Assembly (NCBI GenBank): GCA_027422505.1
Contig: JAPQWV010000001.1
Span: forward strand, 1,488,001-1,552,000
DNA: 64,000 nucleotides
Reading direction: 5' to 3'
Origin: Craterostigma plantagineum
Taxonomy: Eukaryota; Streptophyta; Magnoliopsida; Lamiales; Linderniaceae
The notes under the pieces: generated by a model
The model's input: the letters and a program-made list of their open reading frames with translations, nothing else
Database searches by the model: none
What the model was told of the DNA's origin: nothing
Translations under genes and position numbers: made by a program
Shown here: one piece after another, positions 1 through 12,729 of the stretch
How positions within the stretch are numbered: the stretch's first letter is position 1
Layout of the letters: each line of letters begins with the position of its first letter

Positions 1-66
1 ATGTGCTTCTGTTTTACGAATAAGTTTTCTGTCTTTTCATTGACCTGAATTGATCATGAATTATAG

Positions 67-2305
67 GATATGACCCAGCAAACGCCTACCCAAGAACTAG
101 TAGCCAAAGATCTACATGGGACTGAATGGCGTTTTAAGCACATATTTAGAGGTAAACTTTATATATTTTTTTCGTTTTCTTTCGTATAGGCGTAAAACTT
201 CTTCTCTTGGAAGTTCAAACTATTTCTGGAAACATCACAGGCCAGCCAAGGAGGCACTTGCTTACGACGGGTTGGAGCACGTTTGTCACGTCGAAGAGAT
301 TGGTAGCTGGCGACACGTTTGTATTTCTGAGGTACTCACAAGTTCTATAGCTCAAAGTTTAAACCTTTTTCTTCCATTTTCATCGTTTCTACGTCCCATT
401 TTCTTTTAGGGGAGAGAACGGAGAATTGCGGGTTGGGGTTAGAAGAGCTGGTCGTCAGCAAAGCTCAATGCCTTCGTCTGTTATATCAAGTCAGAGCATG
501 CACGTCGGAGTTCTTGCAACTGCATCTCATGCCGTCTCAACTCATACAAGACTTGTCGTTTATTACAAGCCAAGGTTTAGAGCACACCGTCCTCTTTTAC
601 TACTCGAACGATCTGTTTTTCCTTTGAAACTTCTCAAGCTCTTCATTCTACCTTACGGTTACTGTTTGTTTTGCATACCATCAGAACAAGTCAGTTCATC
701 ATAGGACTAAACAAGTACCTCGAAGCTGTGAGCCACAAATTTGGAGTTGGTATGCGCTTCAAGATGCGATTCGAGGGGGATGATTGTGCTGACAGAAGGT
801 GTATATGAAATGAATATAATTACATCTTAAGTCGAACAAATTTGGTTCTTTGGTTGCTTATACTTGTTCCTTTTCCAGGTTTTCGGGTACGATCGTAGGG
901 GTCGAGGATATTTCTCCTCAGTGGGAAAACTCGACTTGGCGCTCACTTAAGGTAATAGCCTATTCTTTTCTTTTTTTTTTAAAAAAAAATGTACCGTAAT
1001 AACGCTGATGCTTCTATGTGTTCTTTGGACATTTTCAGGTTCAATGGGATGAAACCTCATCAATTCTAAGACCCGAGAGAGTTTCTCCTTGGGAAATAGA
1101 ACCTTTCTTGCCTTCTTCTATACCCGCCAGTGTTCAAATGCCAATGGTGAAGCATAAGAGGCCTCGATGCCACGGAGAAGCAGGTTTTACTCATATTTTG
1201 ATAAAATACACTAAGCTGAAAAAAAAAACTTGTTTGGTGATAAAATGAGAGCCTTATTTGGACGAGCGTGGAATCAAACAGACTATTTGTAATTGTTGAG
1301 TTTCTTGCTTGACAGAAAATCAAGTATCAACTACATCAGCTACCTGGATTATGCCTCATGAGCAGGCGAGTATTGGTACAGAAGGGCCGAAGATTTGTAA
1401 TAACGTTGCCAAAGAAACAGAGGAGAGTAAAAGTGCATCAGCTCGATCATTTGTCTCGAATAATTCCTTCCCAGGCTTTGCGAAACAGAGCAATCTTCCT
1501 TATGACAACCAACAGAAACAGGACAATGCCACGGCGTGCAGATTGTTCGGTTTCGACCTGAGAAGTCCTAAGATATCTTCTTCCCAGGAAACTTCTCCTC
1601 TGAAATCAAATGACATCTCACTTGATGTGGAAAAAGTTCATGTCCAAAGTACGCTAAACTCGGTTGATACAGATAAAAAATGTTGTATTGCTATTGACAC
1701 GAAGAGCCCAGATTTACACCAGATATTACCACCGTTGACCAAAGACGTTAAGAATCGACTGAGTCACTCTTCTTCTAGAAGTCGCACCAAGGTACTTGAC
1801 GAGTGACTTCAAATATTTGAGTCTCTTACATGCTGCTGGGAAATCAAGACTTTTACCAAATATTTATCTATGTTTTTCTCTTTCTTTTATGACCACCGTG
1901 AAGGTACAAATGCAAGGAGTTGCTGTTGGCCGAGCAGTGGACTTGACTACGTTGAACGGATACGATGAGCTTATCGAAGAGCTTGAAAAGATGTTCGAAC
2001 TGAAAGGAGAGCTGCGCATGAGAAACAAATGGGAAATCGTTTTCACCGATGATGAAGGCGACACAATGCTCGTCGGAGATGATCCATGGCTGTAAGTTCA
2101 CTATTTTTCTCTTAACAACAACAAGAAGTAATGAAGAAAATCAATCCATCCTTTTGCATTGAACTTCTGTAACATGCATTCGATATCTTGCAACTTCTCT
2201 TGCAGAGAGTTCTGCAACATGGTACGAAGGATTTTCATATGTTCTAGCCAAGAAGTGAAGAAAATGGAAGGTCTCGAAGGAACCGTCGAAAGCATCGAAG
2301 ATTAA
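67..2305 (+). CDS. Auxin response factor, ARF9/11/18-like (5' end outside window)
   Basis: Transcription factor that binds auxin response elements and is controlled by Aux/IAA proteins in the nucleus. The visible exons, read by eye, are 67-151, 241-331, 410-574, 685-798, 879-951, 1039-1183, 1316-1791, 1904-2091 and 2206-2305. They encode the second half of the B3 DNA-binding domain ([11 protein letters not shown], then [13 protein letters not shown]), the ARF middle domain ([15 protein letters not shown]), a variable serine-rich stretch and a C-terminal PB1 domain. The PB1 part has the conserved lysine in RSRTKVQMQG, then GRAVDLT, the acidic FTDDEGD motif and GDDPW. The variable region is Ser/Thr-rich and not Gln-rich, which is typical of repressor-class ARFs. 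The PB1 wording resembles ARF9/11/18 more than ARF2, from memory. Upstream exons, including the start codon, lie before the window. No frameshift was seen. Confidence 0.93.
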
Positions 2306-2844
2306 AATGTTTTCTCTGCCACGTTAACGGTCCGAAATTAAAAAAAAAAAAAAAGAAGAAAGGGTATATTAGGGAGTCTACAAAATTGCTATGTTATTAT
2401 TTTTGTGTATGAGTTGTTCGTCGGTTTCTGATCAAGTATAATATAGTGAGTTCTTGTTGTAAGGAGTTTCCTTGAGATAATTTTAGTACATGGATGAGAG
2501 AGCAAAGTCGTTCTCGTCATAACGTTTGAACGTGTAAATAGCGAATGGTGTGTATATCTTAAGGCTGTATTGAAGGTTGAAACTCTGTTTATCTTTTAGC
2601 GTCTGAATCTGAGAATTGACATTAACCCTAAAATTATCTGTTCTTGAGTTCAAAATAAACAGGTCTGAGATAAATACTATCTTCTACATTGGCAAGCACA
2701 GATTACTTGAATACATTACTTGCTTTACTACAAAAGATCGTGTTAAATCCACCGAGATTTAAAACACAAGCTGGCCTGAATCTTGGATACTTCTGTCAAT
2801 GGATATGTTAGGTAAATTACTACTACGAAGCCCGGCAATAAACT
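2306..2844. other. Intergenic, 3' ends of two convergent genes
   Basis: The ARF gene (+) and the bZIP gene (-) converge here. A poly(A) run near 2340 and AT-rich DNA fit untranslated 3' ends. No coding or repeated structure was seen. Confidence 0.6.
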
Positions 2845-5591
2845 TCAACGGTCGTTCTCATCCTGACCTTTTTGCTTCGAGCATTGGACTAAAAAGCTCG
2901 AATTTTGATCACCGTGATCACTGTTTCTTGTCTCTGTGTCTCCAAGCTTCTCCTGCAATATAAGATTAGACTGATAAAAAAGGGAGTCCAGTCAAAGCAT
3001 ATCAGTATGTTTTTGTTAGGTTCAGATTTGTTCTTCGCAATGCAGAATTACCACAGAATAAGTAATATTTCTCAACTTTTGCGTGTCCATGTTGAGTTGT
3101 AAAATTAGTGCATCACGAAAACACTTATAACCTCTGTACTCTGACTGCAATCCCCCAATTAACACAGAATGGCAAAGATTATTACCTTAAGTGAGGCATT
3201 CTGAGCACGGAGCTGCTCAGAGGCACTCCTCAGGCGAGCCACTTCAGCCCTCAGGGACGCGTTTTCTTCGTTTAAAGCCTCAGCACGTTTGGCTAATTCT
3301 TCACATTCAGCCTGATCATAATAAGAACAATAATAAAAGGGAACAAAAAAAAAAACGCCATCAATTACATGGACTTGTGGGTAACTAACTTCATGACAAT
3401 ACGAGATAATGGATGTACCTGTTTCCGCAATCTGGATCTGCGAGCGGATTCTCTGTTCGACTGCTTCCTTCTCTCTTTCTTTATTTCCCTCTCGTCCTGA
3501 AAACTTACAGGAAATTTACAGGCGGCAAAGTTCAATTAATGAAAAAGGTGAAAAAGGTAGATTCTTGTCGATCTATTATGAACATGCAATACTAAGCTGA
3601 AATGATACATTGTTTAATTCAGAAGATTGTGTTATTGTACGACATCTGAAATTGAGTTGAGTAATTCACCTGTATCCAAAGATGTGACGGAACACTATCC
3701 CTAGATCCATTAGGGATCATTCCTTCTTGAACTGGTGTAGAAGACACATTCCCTTGCACGGCAGATGATGGGCCGCTAACCCAGTAATCCATCCCGATGT
3801 TTAAGTTAGTAGTGGGCCCCACTGCAGCTGACATGGGCATTATCGCATGATTTCCTATTGAGTGAGGCACACTTGCTTTTCCATTCTGGGAACTTTGAGG
3901 GCCACCACTACCGTTCTGAGATGGTTCAGCTGCAGGGCGATATGCTTAACTGTATTAATAAACACAATGCAGAAACTAGAGGTTCATTGTCGCAATATGA
4001 TAAATTACGACTCGACCTGAATCTTGATGGTGATCGGAATTCCTCTGCGAATCCTGTAAATCGGAGATGCAAGAACAGCACTGTTATGAAGCTAGAAAAG
4101 GGACGCCGGTTGCATTACTTGGTTACAGACTTGTCATCAAAAGCCAATGTCGAAACTTACATTCTGAGATCTCCCATCACTTGAACCTTCACTCGCACTT
4201 TCAGCACTGCAAAGAGATGATGACGCGTAAACTTTCGTAATTGAGTTGAAGACGTAAATGATGGGATAAATTTATTTCAAAAGAAGGATCAGTCTTCTGG
4301 CGGACCACTATTTCATATGATACAAACTCACAACTGGAGAAACTACCAAAAGTGAGCAAATGCATTAAAATTTCATATAATATATCAATGATATTTTTAT
4401 CATCCTTCACCTCTTAGATACATCATTTGTGGATGCTCCTGCCCCAGATTGATTATTTCTCCCGTTTATCATTTTTAAGCTTCCAAAGCCAGGCTTGGCT
4501 CTTTTGATGGGAAGTTTTCCCTTCTCATCTGATGATTTACCACTGTCCACCAACATATTCCCATGGGCATTACCCTGCTAATGAGTTTCAATTATTATTC
4601 ACATGTAAGTCAGAATGTTGGAATTATACAGGAAATACTGGGAAAAGGGGAGTTTAAAGGCCATAATGACTCACAGTGGCTTCAGCAACGCCATTTGGAG
4701 AAGGCATGGCATAAGTACTAAACGGATAAGATCCCTGAACCAAATTTGAAACATGATAAAACGTTTATTGGATTTTGCAGAAAAAAAGGACGTTCAACAA
4801 GTGGTGTGTAAAACAAAATATCAATATACCGGAGGCATAGCTGGATGGCCAGACATTGCCCCATGGGGATACATAGCAACATAAGGATGCGGTGGAGTCC
4901 CATAGGGGGGCATAAATTGCTGAAAAATACAGAGGATATCACTGCAAGCTAAAACCAGAAACATGCATAAAAACAAACTATCATCGGAATAATGACCAAA
5001 CATCCATAAAGGAATAAAACATATCAACTTGCTTGGCAACAGTGGCAAACACAAACGCCATAATCAGGTATGTTAATGACAAAATGTTGTATCTGGATGC
5101 ACCAATATTATGTTTAGATAACTTTAAATATCTTCATTACAATAGTATATTTTGAACCTTGATCAGACCTGGTTAATAAAATATTTCGTTACGCAAAAAA
5201 ATGAACACCTGAACACCCCACATATAAGGATGGGCCTGAGGACTTGATGCTAAGAATCCATGAGGCGGCAAAGGAGAATATGCCTGCATACCATAATCAT
5301 AGAACTCAATGAATCTATAACAAGTAATCCAGATTCCATAATATGAATTTTGAAATTGGTTGAAGTTCTTCTGACCTGAAATCCAGACCAATCTGAAGTA
5401 GCAGCACCAGGAGCAGCTGATGTCTGCTCCCGAAAGTTCCCATTAAGTAGGAGATATTAATTTCAAGACAGTTAAGCTAAAAAACATAATTTACAAAAGC
5501 TAAAAATGCCCCAAACCTGTGAAGCAGGAGTTTTAGGCTCTTTAGTTTCTTTTCCGTCCTTACTTGATTTGTCTGCCCCACTGTTTCCCAT
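2845..5591 (-). CDS. G-box binding bZIP transcription factor (GBF1/GBF3 type)
   Basis: Binds G-box (CACGTG) promoter elements as a dimer in the nucleus. Coding exons on the minus strand are 5519-5591, 5376-5423, 5209-5283, 4830-4919, 4675-4734, 4411-4574, 4161-4206, 3670-3929, 3419-3496, 3186-3311 and 2845-2952. The N-terminal half is the proline-rich MFMR region of plant GBFs, with HPYMWGVQ and [19 protein letters not shown]. The basic region is [16 protein letters not shown] (N-x7-R spacing), followed by a leucine zipper with heptads starting at [13 protein letters not shown]. The chosen start gives [10 protein letters not shown], the usual GBF opening; an in-frame ATG three codons earlier (5600) is possible. 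The C-terminus is short and ends in QDENDR. A G-box lies about 280 bp upstream, so self-regulation is possible but is only an inference. Confidence 0.93.
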
Positions 5592-5829
5592 ACTTCTCAT
5601 GCTACCTCACACAAAACCATCGCAAAAAATTGGGGAAAAACAAAGCTAACGACCCAATTATCCTCAGGAGAGATCTCAAACGTGTGCGTTATTGATAATT
5701 TGGGTTGTGATCAAACTCCACCGATATGGAAATTAGGGCTTCAGATCTCCTGCGTCGTGACAGAGAGGAGAAAGAACAACGTGAGTGATGTGCTGTCCAT
5801 CGTGGATTTGATTGGTGGATGATAAGGCG

Positions 5830-5877
5830 TGACGTGTTGAGCGTGGAATATTCTGACGGATGAGATTACGCCACGTG
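5830..5877. promoter_or_regulatory. ACGT elements upstream of the GBF gene
   Basis: TGACGTG at 5830-5836 and the G-box CACGTG at 5872-5877 (context CCACGTGTC, ABRE-like) lie 240-290 bp upstream of the bZIP start. ACGT-core sites are the known targets of this family. Function here is inferred from position only. Confidence 0.45.
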
Positions 5878-7694
5878 TCAATGACTTTGGTATGCGTTGA
5901 ACAGTGATTAACGGGCCACTCGTTTTGTTATGGGCCTGAGCCCAAATAAATGTCAGATAAGATAGATAGTATATCACCGTAAATGACTTTTATGTCCTCC
6001 GCGGATGACTTTTTTTTTCAATGGGCAGTTGAGAGATGATATATTACACAAGATATTCCAATCTTATCATATGGTAAAATAAAGAATAAAAACTAAATTA
6101 AAATCAAATGAAGTCAGTCAGTAATGTATGTAATGTCAGCAAAACCACATGGACAAAGGACCAAATGAAAAAGTAACGCTAACTGCACCAATCGAGGTTT
6201 ATTGATAGTGTCTGGTTTGAATCTGACCATATTTAGGTCCCAGTTGACATTTGGATTATGTGGTCCTCTACACCTTTTATTGCTAACTTTCACTAGACAT
6301 TGGGGGTCCAAAATGAATTACGAGTACCATTTATACATACACACAAAAGGGTACGTACAATAGTACTAGAGATATATATTTTTTTTATCTAATTTCATTA
6401 CCCAAAAAGATTTAAAATATCAAGAAGATTGATATGAACATTGGTAATTGGGATAGTTCCGTGGTTCAGTTGAATAATCAGTTGAAGTATGAAGACTAGA
6501 AAAATAAGACAAAAAGAACTGAGATTGCTTGAATTGAATGGATAGCAAACTAATCTTTTGAATAATCGACTACTTTGACTTGGTCCAAAGCTGACGATGG
6601 TGGATTGGTCAAATATGGAGTTGTAAGAAACTGTAGCGTTTGGAAATAATATCTTGGTAAAAAAACTATGGAGTGGGTTATATAAAATTCGTCCGCCGAG
6701 GTGCGTGTGCCTCACGCTCCTTAATTACACCTTTCAGCCTTCAGGCAGTTTCACCACCACCATCATACCAAAGGGAAGGGATACAATGCACAGTTCCGAA
6801 ACGTGCACTTAATGGGACCCACATGTACAATCAAAGGTTAGCTTCTTTTTTTTTGTCTTCTTTTAAGCCTCCGAAGATAATTATTGTCGATGTGAATCTG
6901 AGGTAATTTATGTTTCTCACCCTATTCTTCTCTTTCTTCGAAAGGGATACATAATACAACAGATTCTTGGGAGAAGCCTCTGACTTTTATCCTCTCATTT
7001 TCATTTCCTGAGATTTCAACCTCAAAAGAATCGATCTTTGGTCTGGTTTTTTGCTGAGTGAATGGATTCAACTTCATAAGCTTGCCATTTTTCAGGTACG
7101 ATCCGTAATTTCACTATGGAGAAAAGCTATTTGAGCTGCTTTATACTGTTTGTTTTTCGTGTTTTTAAAAGGTCTTTGCTTTCTGTAAAGTTTAACCTTT
7201 AGTTTTCTCACATCTTTCTGGCGTTTTCCGCGTGGACATCTTCTTTATCTTTTATGGGCTTGTCTGTAAGCTGTAGATATCGTGCGTGCGCTTGTGATTG
7301 ATTCTGCGATGGGGTCGTCGTGAGGTTTTAAAGCTGATCTAAATCTTTAATTTTCGGAAAATCATGGATTTATTATGTTTTCTTGAAGCATGACTCTGAA
7401 AAGTATTTCACTTTAAGCTCTTAAAAAGCTTCGTTGCTATCAAGCGCAGAAGAGGCCAATCTTAAACTCCTTTCTAACTTCTCCAAATCCTGGCTATTGC
7501 AGAAGATCTTGTCTGAATTCTTTGAGCAAAAGGATGGTATTTGCCTGAATTTTGTAAGATTGGGATTCTTCACTCTTACATCACAGCTTGATTTGGATCA
7601 CTCTATTTATAGCCCTTCTTTAATTCTTGCACAAAGCTACATCAATCTATGCTGTAAGAATTGCGTATCTAGCGAGGAAAAAAAAAGACGAAAA
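5878..7694. other. Intergenic and XLG 5' leader
   Basis: This holds the GBF upstream region and the leader of the XLG gene. A TATA-like TATATAAAA lies at 6679-6687. CAG|GTACGA near 7094 and an AG near 7510 suggest a spliced leader. The frame stays open from 7434 into the XLG start, but the wording of that extension matches nothing known to me, so I treat it as untranslated. No other gene was seen. Confidence 0.4.
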
Positions 7695-10600
7695 ATGGAA
7701 AAAAGCAGCGCAGGCGATTGGAGAGAAATGGTAAAAAAAATGCTGCCGCCGGGCGCTCCAATCCCCACTGAAGAAGACATGGACTACTCCATCGCCATGG
7801 AATACAAAGGCCCGCCCGTCCCTTACGACATCCCAAGGGTCGAACCCATCGATCCAAATCCCGACTCGGTCCCACTCGCCTCCGAGCCCATCTCCGACTC
7901 CCAACGAGCCACCGCTCGAGCCACGGCCCCTACGATCGAACCCATTCCCTTGCCCGTCTCTCGCATCGCCAACCTCGCGAGCCCGGGGACACAGAGCCCG
8001 AGGCTGTCCGAAAGCTCCCAATCGGTCGTCTCGGTCCTTCAGAACGACAACTTCTCCTCCCGCTCCCCCTCGCCCGGGTCGGCCCGAAGCCCGCGGAGCG
8101 AGGCCGCCCCTCGCCGGGCCACGGTGGTCACCTTCAACACGGCAGGCCCGAACGACGGGCCGCCCGAACCGAAGGATTCGAACGGCGGGCAGGTTTTCCC
8201 CGAGTACGTAGGGGTCACCAAGGAGAAGAAGAAGAGGAAGAAATCTAGGGTTTGCCATAGGTGCGGGAAGGGGAAATGGGAGGCTAAGGAGTCTTGCTTG
8301 GTCTGCGATGCAAAGTACTGTAGCAACTGCGTTTTGAGGGCCATGGGTTCCATGCCCGAGGGGCGCAAGTGCGTCACTTGTATAGGCGAGGCAATCGACG
8401 AGTCGAAGAGGTCGAAGTTGGGCAAGCATTCTAGGGTTTTGTCTCGATTGCTTTCGCCCTTGGAAGTGAAGCACATAATGAGGGCCGAGAGGGAATGTGC
8501 GGCGAATCAGCTTAGGCCCGAGCAGCTTGTCGTGAATGGATATCCTTTGAAGCCCGAGGAGATGGCTGAGCTTTTCGGGTGCCCTTTGCCGCCCAAGAAG
8601 CTGAAGCCGGGCAGGTATTGGTATGACAAAGAGTCGGGGCTTTGGGGAAAGGTAAAAGTTCTAGCCTTTGTAATGCTATTTGTGAGTGTATTTTTTTATT
8701 ATTGTTCAATTTTTTTTTTCTTTTTTATTACAGGAGGGTGAAAAGCCCGATAGAGTGATCAGTTCGAACTTGAATTTCACTGGAAAGCTCAATCCTCGTG
8801 CGAGCAATGGGAATACTGAGGTTTACATGAACGGTAGGGAGATAACGAAGCTTGAGCTGAGGATACTGAAGGTTAGTTAGTTAGTCTCTGCTCAACGTAA
8901 TCGGATAAAGTGTAGTTTCGCACAAATATGGTATGCACTTGTGTGCGAATAAATGCTGTAGATAAGAGTTGATATACCGAATATTGTCAATTGGGCGTAG
9001 AATTTAGATATTAATACAGTAATAGTTCCTTTTCTTTTCCGCTTTTTTTATCAGATTCTTGAAGTATGTATATTTGCAGTCGTTTGTTTCCCAGTTCTTT
9101 GACTGGCTAAGTTGATTGTTCTGCATTTAATTGTCGTTATTTTGTTTACGATTCAGCTTGCAAACGTGCAATGCCCTCGGGATACTCATTTCTGGGTGTA
9201 CGATGACGGCCGTTACGAGGAGGAAGGGCAAAATAATATAAGAGGAAACATATGGGAAAAGGTATATATATATTTCCAAAACACTCATCAGAGATTCAAA
9301 TTCGATATATAATTCTAGTCCCTTGATTTTTCATTCATTACACTGCTCACTCCTCAACAGGCCTCGACTCGATTCATGTGCTCCTTGTTCTCCTTGCCCG
9401 TGCCTCAAGGCCAGCCTCACGGGCATAGAGACGAGGCTAGCAACTACACAACTGCCAATTTTCTCGAGCAGAAAAAGGTTCAGAAGATTCTTCTAGTCGG
9501 CCTTCCTGGCTCTGGGACGAGCACCATTTTCAAGCAGGTCGGCATAATACTTCGAAAAAAATATTCGAATCGCTTTGTGTAAGATATGTATTGATCGTTG
9601 TATCTTTATAATCACTCCAGGCCAAATTTTTATACGGAAACAAGTTTACCACCGAAGAACTTCAGGACATAAAGCTCATGATACAGAGCAACATGTACAA
9701 ATACCTCAGTATTTTGCTAGACGGCCGCGAGCGCTTCGAAGAGGAGGCGTTATTACAGATCAAAGGACGACAAGCCTCCGACGGACAAGCCTCGGAAACA
9801 GGTAATATAGATTTTTCTTTTTTGCGTACATGATTATATCATTTTACACCTCGTGAAGGCCGTCCATTTATACGTTAATCTTTTTCTTTTTCTCGTCGAA
9901 GAAGGCGCGGATTCGAGCGAGCGCAACCAATCCATATACTCCCTTTCCCCGAGGCTGAAGAACTTCTCCGATTGGCTCCTCGACATCATCGCCACGGGCG
10001 ATTTAGACGCGTTTTTTCCCGCCGCGACGCGCGAGTACGCGCCAGTTGTCGAAGAATTCTGGCGGGATTCGGCCATACAGGAAACTTATCGCCGTAGAAA
10101 CGAGCTTCCATTTCTAGCCGACGTGGCCGAGTACTTCCTAAACAGGGTAGCTTTTCATTCATTTTAATTTACGACGAGTGATTTCTTCGAAACGCCGCCT
10201 TGTAATTGTTGTCTTATTTTTCCGACCCTTTTTTAGGCCGTTGAGATATCGAGCAACGAATACGAACCGTCGGATCGCGACATCCTCTATGCCGAAGGTG
10301 TGACGCAAGGGAACGGATTGGCCTTCATGGAGTTCTCCCTTGACGATCGAAGCCCAATGTCCGAAACCTACACCGAAAACCTAGAAGCTGCCGCCGTCCC
10401 TCCACTGAACAAGTAAATTCTTTCTACCCATTCCCATGTAATGAAAAGGATGTAATGAAAAGGGCGGTTACTTATTTTTTCAGTCATGTAATTTAAGCGG
10501 AGTGGCATTATAGGGACATAGAATCTGGGTGATGACATTATACAGATAATAACTTCCAAATTTTTAAGCAATTTAGGGACATTGACGCCGGATCCCTAGA

Positions 10601-11448
10601 TCTTGTACAAAAATTGCTTAATCATGAAAGTTGTTATCCGTATAATACCACCCTTAAATTCGCCGAAAATCTGGAATTAATTGCAAAATTTAGGATTCAT
10701 AATGTCACTAGATTGCTTAATTATGAAAGTTATTGTCCCTATAATGCCACCCCCTAAGTTACAGTACTGAAAAATAACTAAACCTAAAATAAGGGGGAAC
10801 GTCTTTTCAAGCTTATATCCAACACCCTCTTGGCCTCCCAAAAGGTACCAACTCATTCGGGTAAGCGCAAAGGGCCTGAACGACGGCTGCAAGTGGGTCG
10901 AGATGTTCGAGGACGTCCGAGTCGTGGCCTTCTGCGTCTCCCTGAGCGACTACGACCAGTCGTGGGCCCCGCCCGACGAGCCATCCCCACCTTCAGGAAC
11001 CTTCCGGAACAAGATCCTTCAGAGCAGGGACCTCTTCGAGTCCACGGTGAGGCAGCCCTGCTTCAAGGACACGCCCTTCGTCCTGCTCTTAAACAAGTAC
11101 GACCTCTTCGAGGAGAAGGTCAATCGGGTCCCGCTGGCTGAGGCGTGCGATTGGTTCTCCGACTTCAGCCCCGTGAGGGCCCACCACAACAGCCAGTCGT
11201 TGGCCCACCAGGCGTTCTTCTACGTGGCGATGAAGTTCAAGGATCTTTACCAGTCGCTGACGGGGAGGAAGCTCTTCGTGTGGCAGACGCGGGCCAGGGA
11301 TAGGCCCACGGTTGACGAGGCGTTTAAGTACGTCAGGGAGGTTGTGAGGTGGGACGACGAGAGGCACGCGAGCTATTTCGGGCCCGCCGAGGATTCGTTC
11401 TACAGCACGACCGATGCAAGTTCGTCTCCATTTGTCAGGCAAGAGTGA
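7695..11448 (+). CDS. XLG3: Extra-large GTP-binding protein, XLG3-like
   Basis: Plant-specific non-canonical G-alpha subunit that works with G-beta-gamma in defence and development. Exons: 7695-8651, 8734-8871, 9157-9261, 9361-9537, 9621-9801, about 9902-10146, 10237-10412 and 10845-11448. The N-terminus ([20 protein letters not shown], then [19 protein letters not shown]) is XLG3-like from memory. A proline/serine-rich part follows, then the XLG cysteine-rich region ([25 protein letters not shown]) and a C-terminal Ras-like plus helical G-alpha domain. The P-loop reads [13 protein letters not shown] and lacks the lysine of canonical GxGxxGKS, as I recall for XLGs generally. The NKxD guanine motif is present ([11 protein letters not shown]). 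The last exon ends SSPFVRQE. The seventh intron contains a MITE-like insertion. Confidence 0.92.
10468..10780. mobile_element. MITE-like inverted-repeat element in XLG intron 7
   Basis: The left end TTACTTATTTTTTCAGT (about 10468-10484) matches the reverse complement of the right end near 10765-10780 (TTAGTTATTTTTCAGT). The similarity continues inward over about 50 bp, including GGCATTATAGGGACA and its inverse. The middle repeats TTGCTTAAT-ATGAAAGTT-related text in direct and inverted copies. There is no coding capacity. The flanking TTA/TAA could be part of the ends or a 3-bp target site, so the family is not settled. Confidence 0.6.
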
Positions 11449-11780
11449 GGGGATGTTTTTGTTGTGTATATAAAATTGAGGAAGGAGGGATTTGTTGTAT
11501 GAATTTCCCATGTCTTTTGATACTTTTTTGATTTCTGCTGCATGATTTCTTTTGGAAAGATTTGAAATTGAGCTATGGCTGAATCTTGTTATCTCCTTCA
11601 TCTGTGCATGTACAAGAACTTGAAAACATGTATGTAGACCCAATCCAACCCCCTTTTGTGTCTTAATTCACAACCAAAAAGCACAAGAAATTCATGTATG
11701 TATGTATGGATAGGTATATACTAAATACAGATCTTTAACCGTATAAATGATTAAAAGGGGAAAATTGAAGAACAGCATTA
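11449..11780. other. Intergenic between convergent genes
   Basis: 3' flanks of XLG (+) and the small gene at 11781-12729 (-). AT-rich, with a short GTAT run near 11695. No gene seen. Confidence 0.5.
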
Positions 11781-12729
11781 TCAAGAAGCATTGCATTCTT
11801 CGAGCAGTTTAAGAATGTTGTGCTCGGGCGCGCTGATTGACGGGAGAATCAATCTGTTAGAAGGAGGGCGAGGCGGCCTCGTCGGGGGATTCGCCTCAGT
11901 GGCGATTATTAGTGCTTGTCGATCTTGGGCGTTTTCGCCTCTTCTTTGTACGACCGAAGAAACTCTCTCTTTCCATATTCTCCCATCCTAAAGATTGAAC
12001 ACATAAAGGAAAGGGAGAGATCAGATTAACAGTCAGTATACGCTCAATCGATTTCTCTCAACACCTCACAATCATAAATTGCATCACAGTGAAAGAAGGC
12101 CTATCTGCTAATTCCTGATAAAGTGAGTCACTTTTTCTCATAACAAACTGTCCCGATTTTGAAAGATTTATCCCCAACTTTCGAGGATTAAGGATTCAAT
12201 TTAAGCATCGAATCAACCTTCAGCTTCATAGATATAACAGCAGATATGATGAACAACACAGATCCAAGATCGGAAACAGACTTTAAGAAGTAGGTAATCT
12301 AATAGCTGAAGAAATTGATGACGAGGAAGAATCATATTCTAATCTAATCATTTAAGATCGGCTCACGTTCAGAATTGAAGGCTCAGGCAAGGGGCAAGGA
12401 ATCGGCTGATCGTGATCGAGTGGCTCAGTTGGGCGTTCGAGCGGCTTAAACTCCGCCGAAGCTTCGATTCCATGAGAGACAATTGTAGCTGCGTTGGCTG
12501 TAATAGTCAGCTCCGAGCTCGGCGGAGCTATTTCCCTTTCATCCTGAAGAAATTATATATATAAAAAAAACTTTCACGCCGGAGAATCCAAGAGCTGTGA
12601 ACCATCAACAACAAAATTGAAGAACAGTAAAAGACAAGAAAGTAGAGAAGGAGATTTGAGATGGCTCACGAGGGCACTTTGAGTCCTTCGATGGATACCC
12701 CTCGCAGAGAATCTTGAGAAAATCCCCAT
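11781..12729 (-). CDS. Small proline-rich plant protein, function unknown
   Basis: A three-exon gene of 147 codons that a plain ORF scan misses. Exons on the minus strand are 12670-12729 (60 nt), 12367-12543 (177 nt) and 11781-11987 (207 nt with stop). All junctions have GT-AG and the frame is kept. The protein starts MGIFSRFSARGIHRRTQSAL and has an acidic/proline middle (FKPLERPTEPLDHDQPIPCP). A conserved-looking block follows (EPSILNDGRIWKERV), then a proline stretch (PPTRPPRPPSNR), and it ends LPSISAPEHNILKLLEECNAS. No membrane segment or known catalytic motif was seen. I recall similar short unannotated proteins in other eudicots, with the ILNDGRIWKERV and APEHNILKLLEEC blocks, but cannot assign a role. 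The regular exon structure argues that it is real. Confidence 0.75.

Noticed and set aside
7434..7694. 87-codon N-terminal extension of XLG
   Set aside because: Open by chance; the family start is [12 protein letters not shown] and a splice acceptor lies within the extension.
7647..8474. 275-codon minus-strand ORF
   Set aside because: Antisense to the GC-rich first XLG exon; no family resemblance, while the plus strand is clearly XLG.
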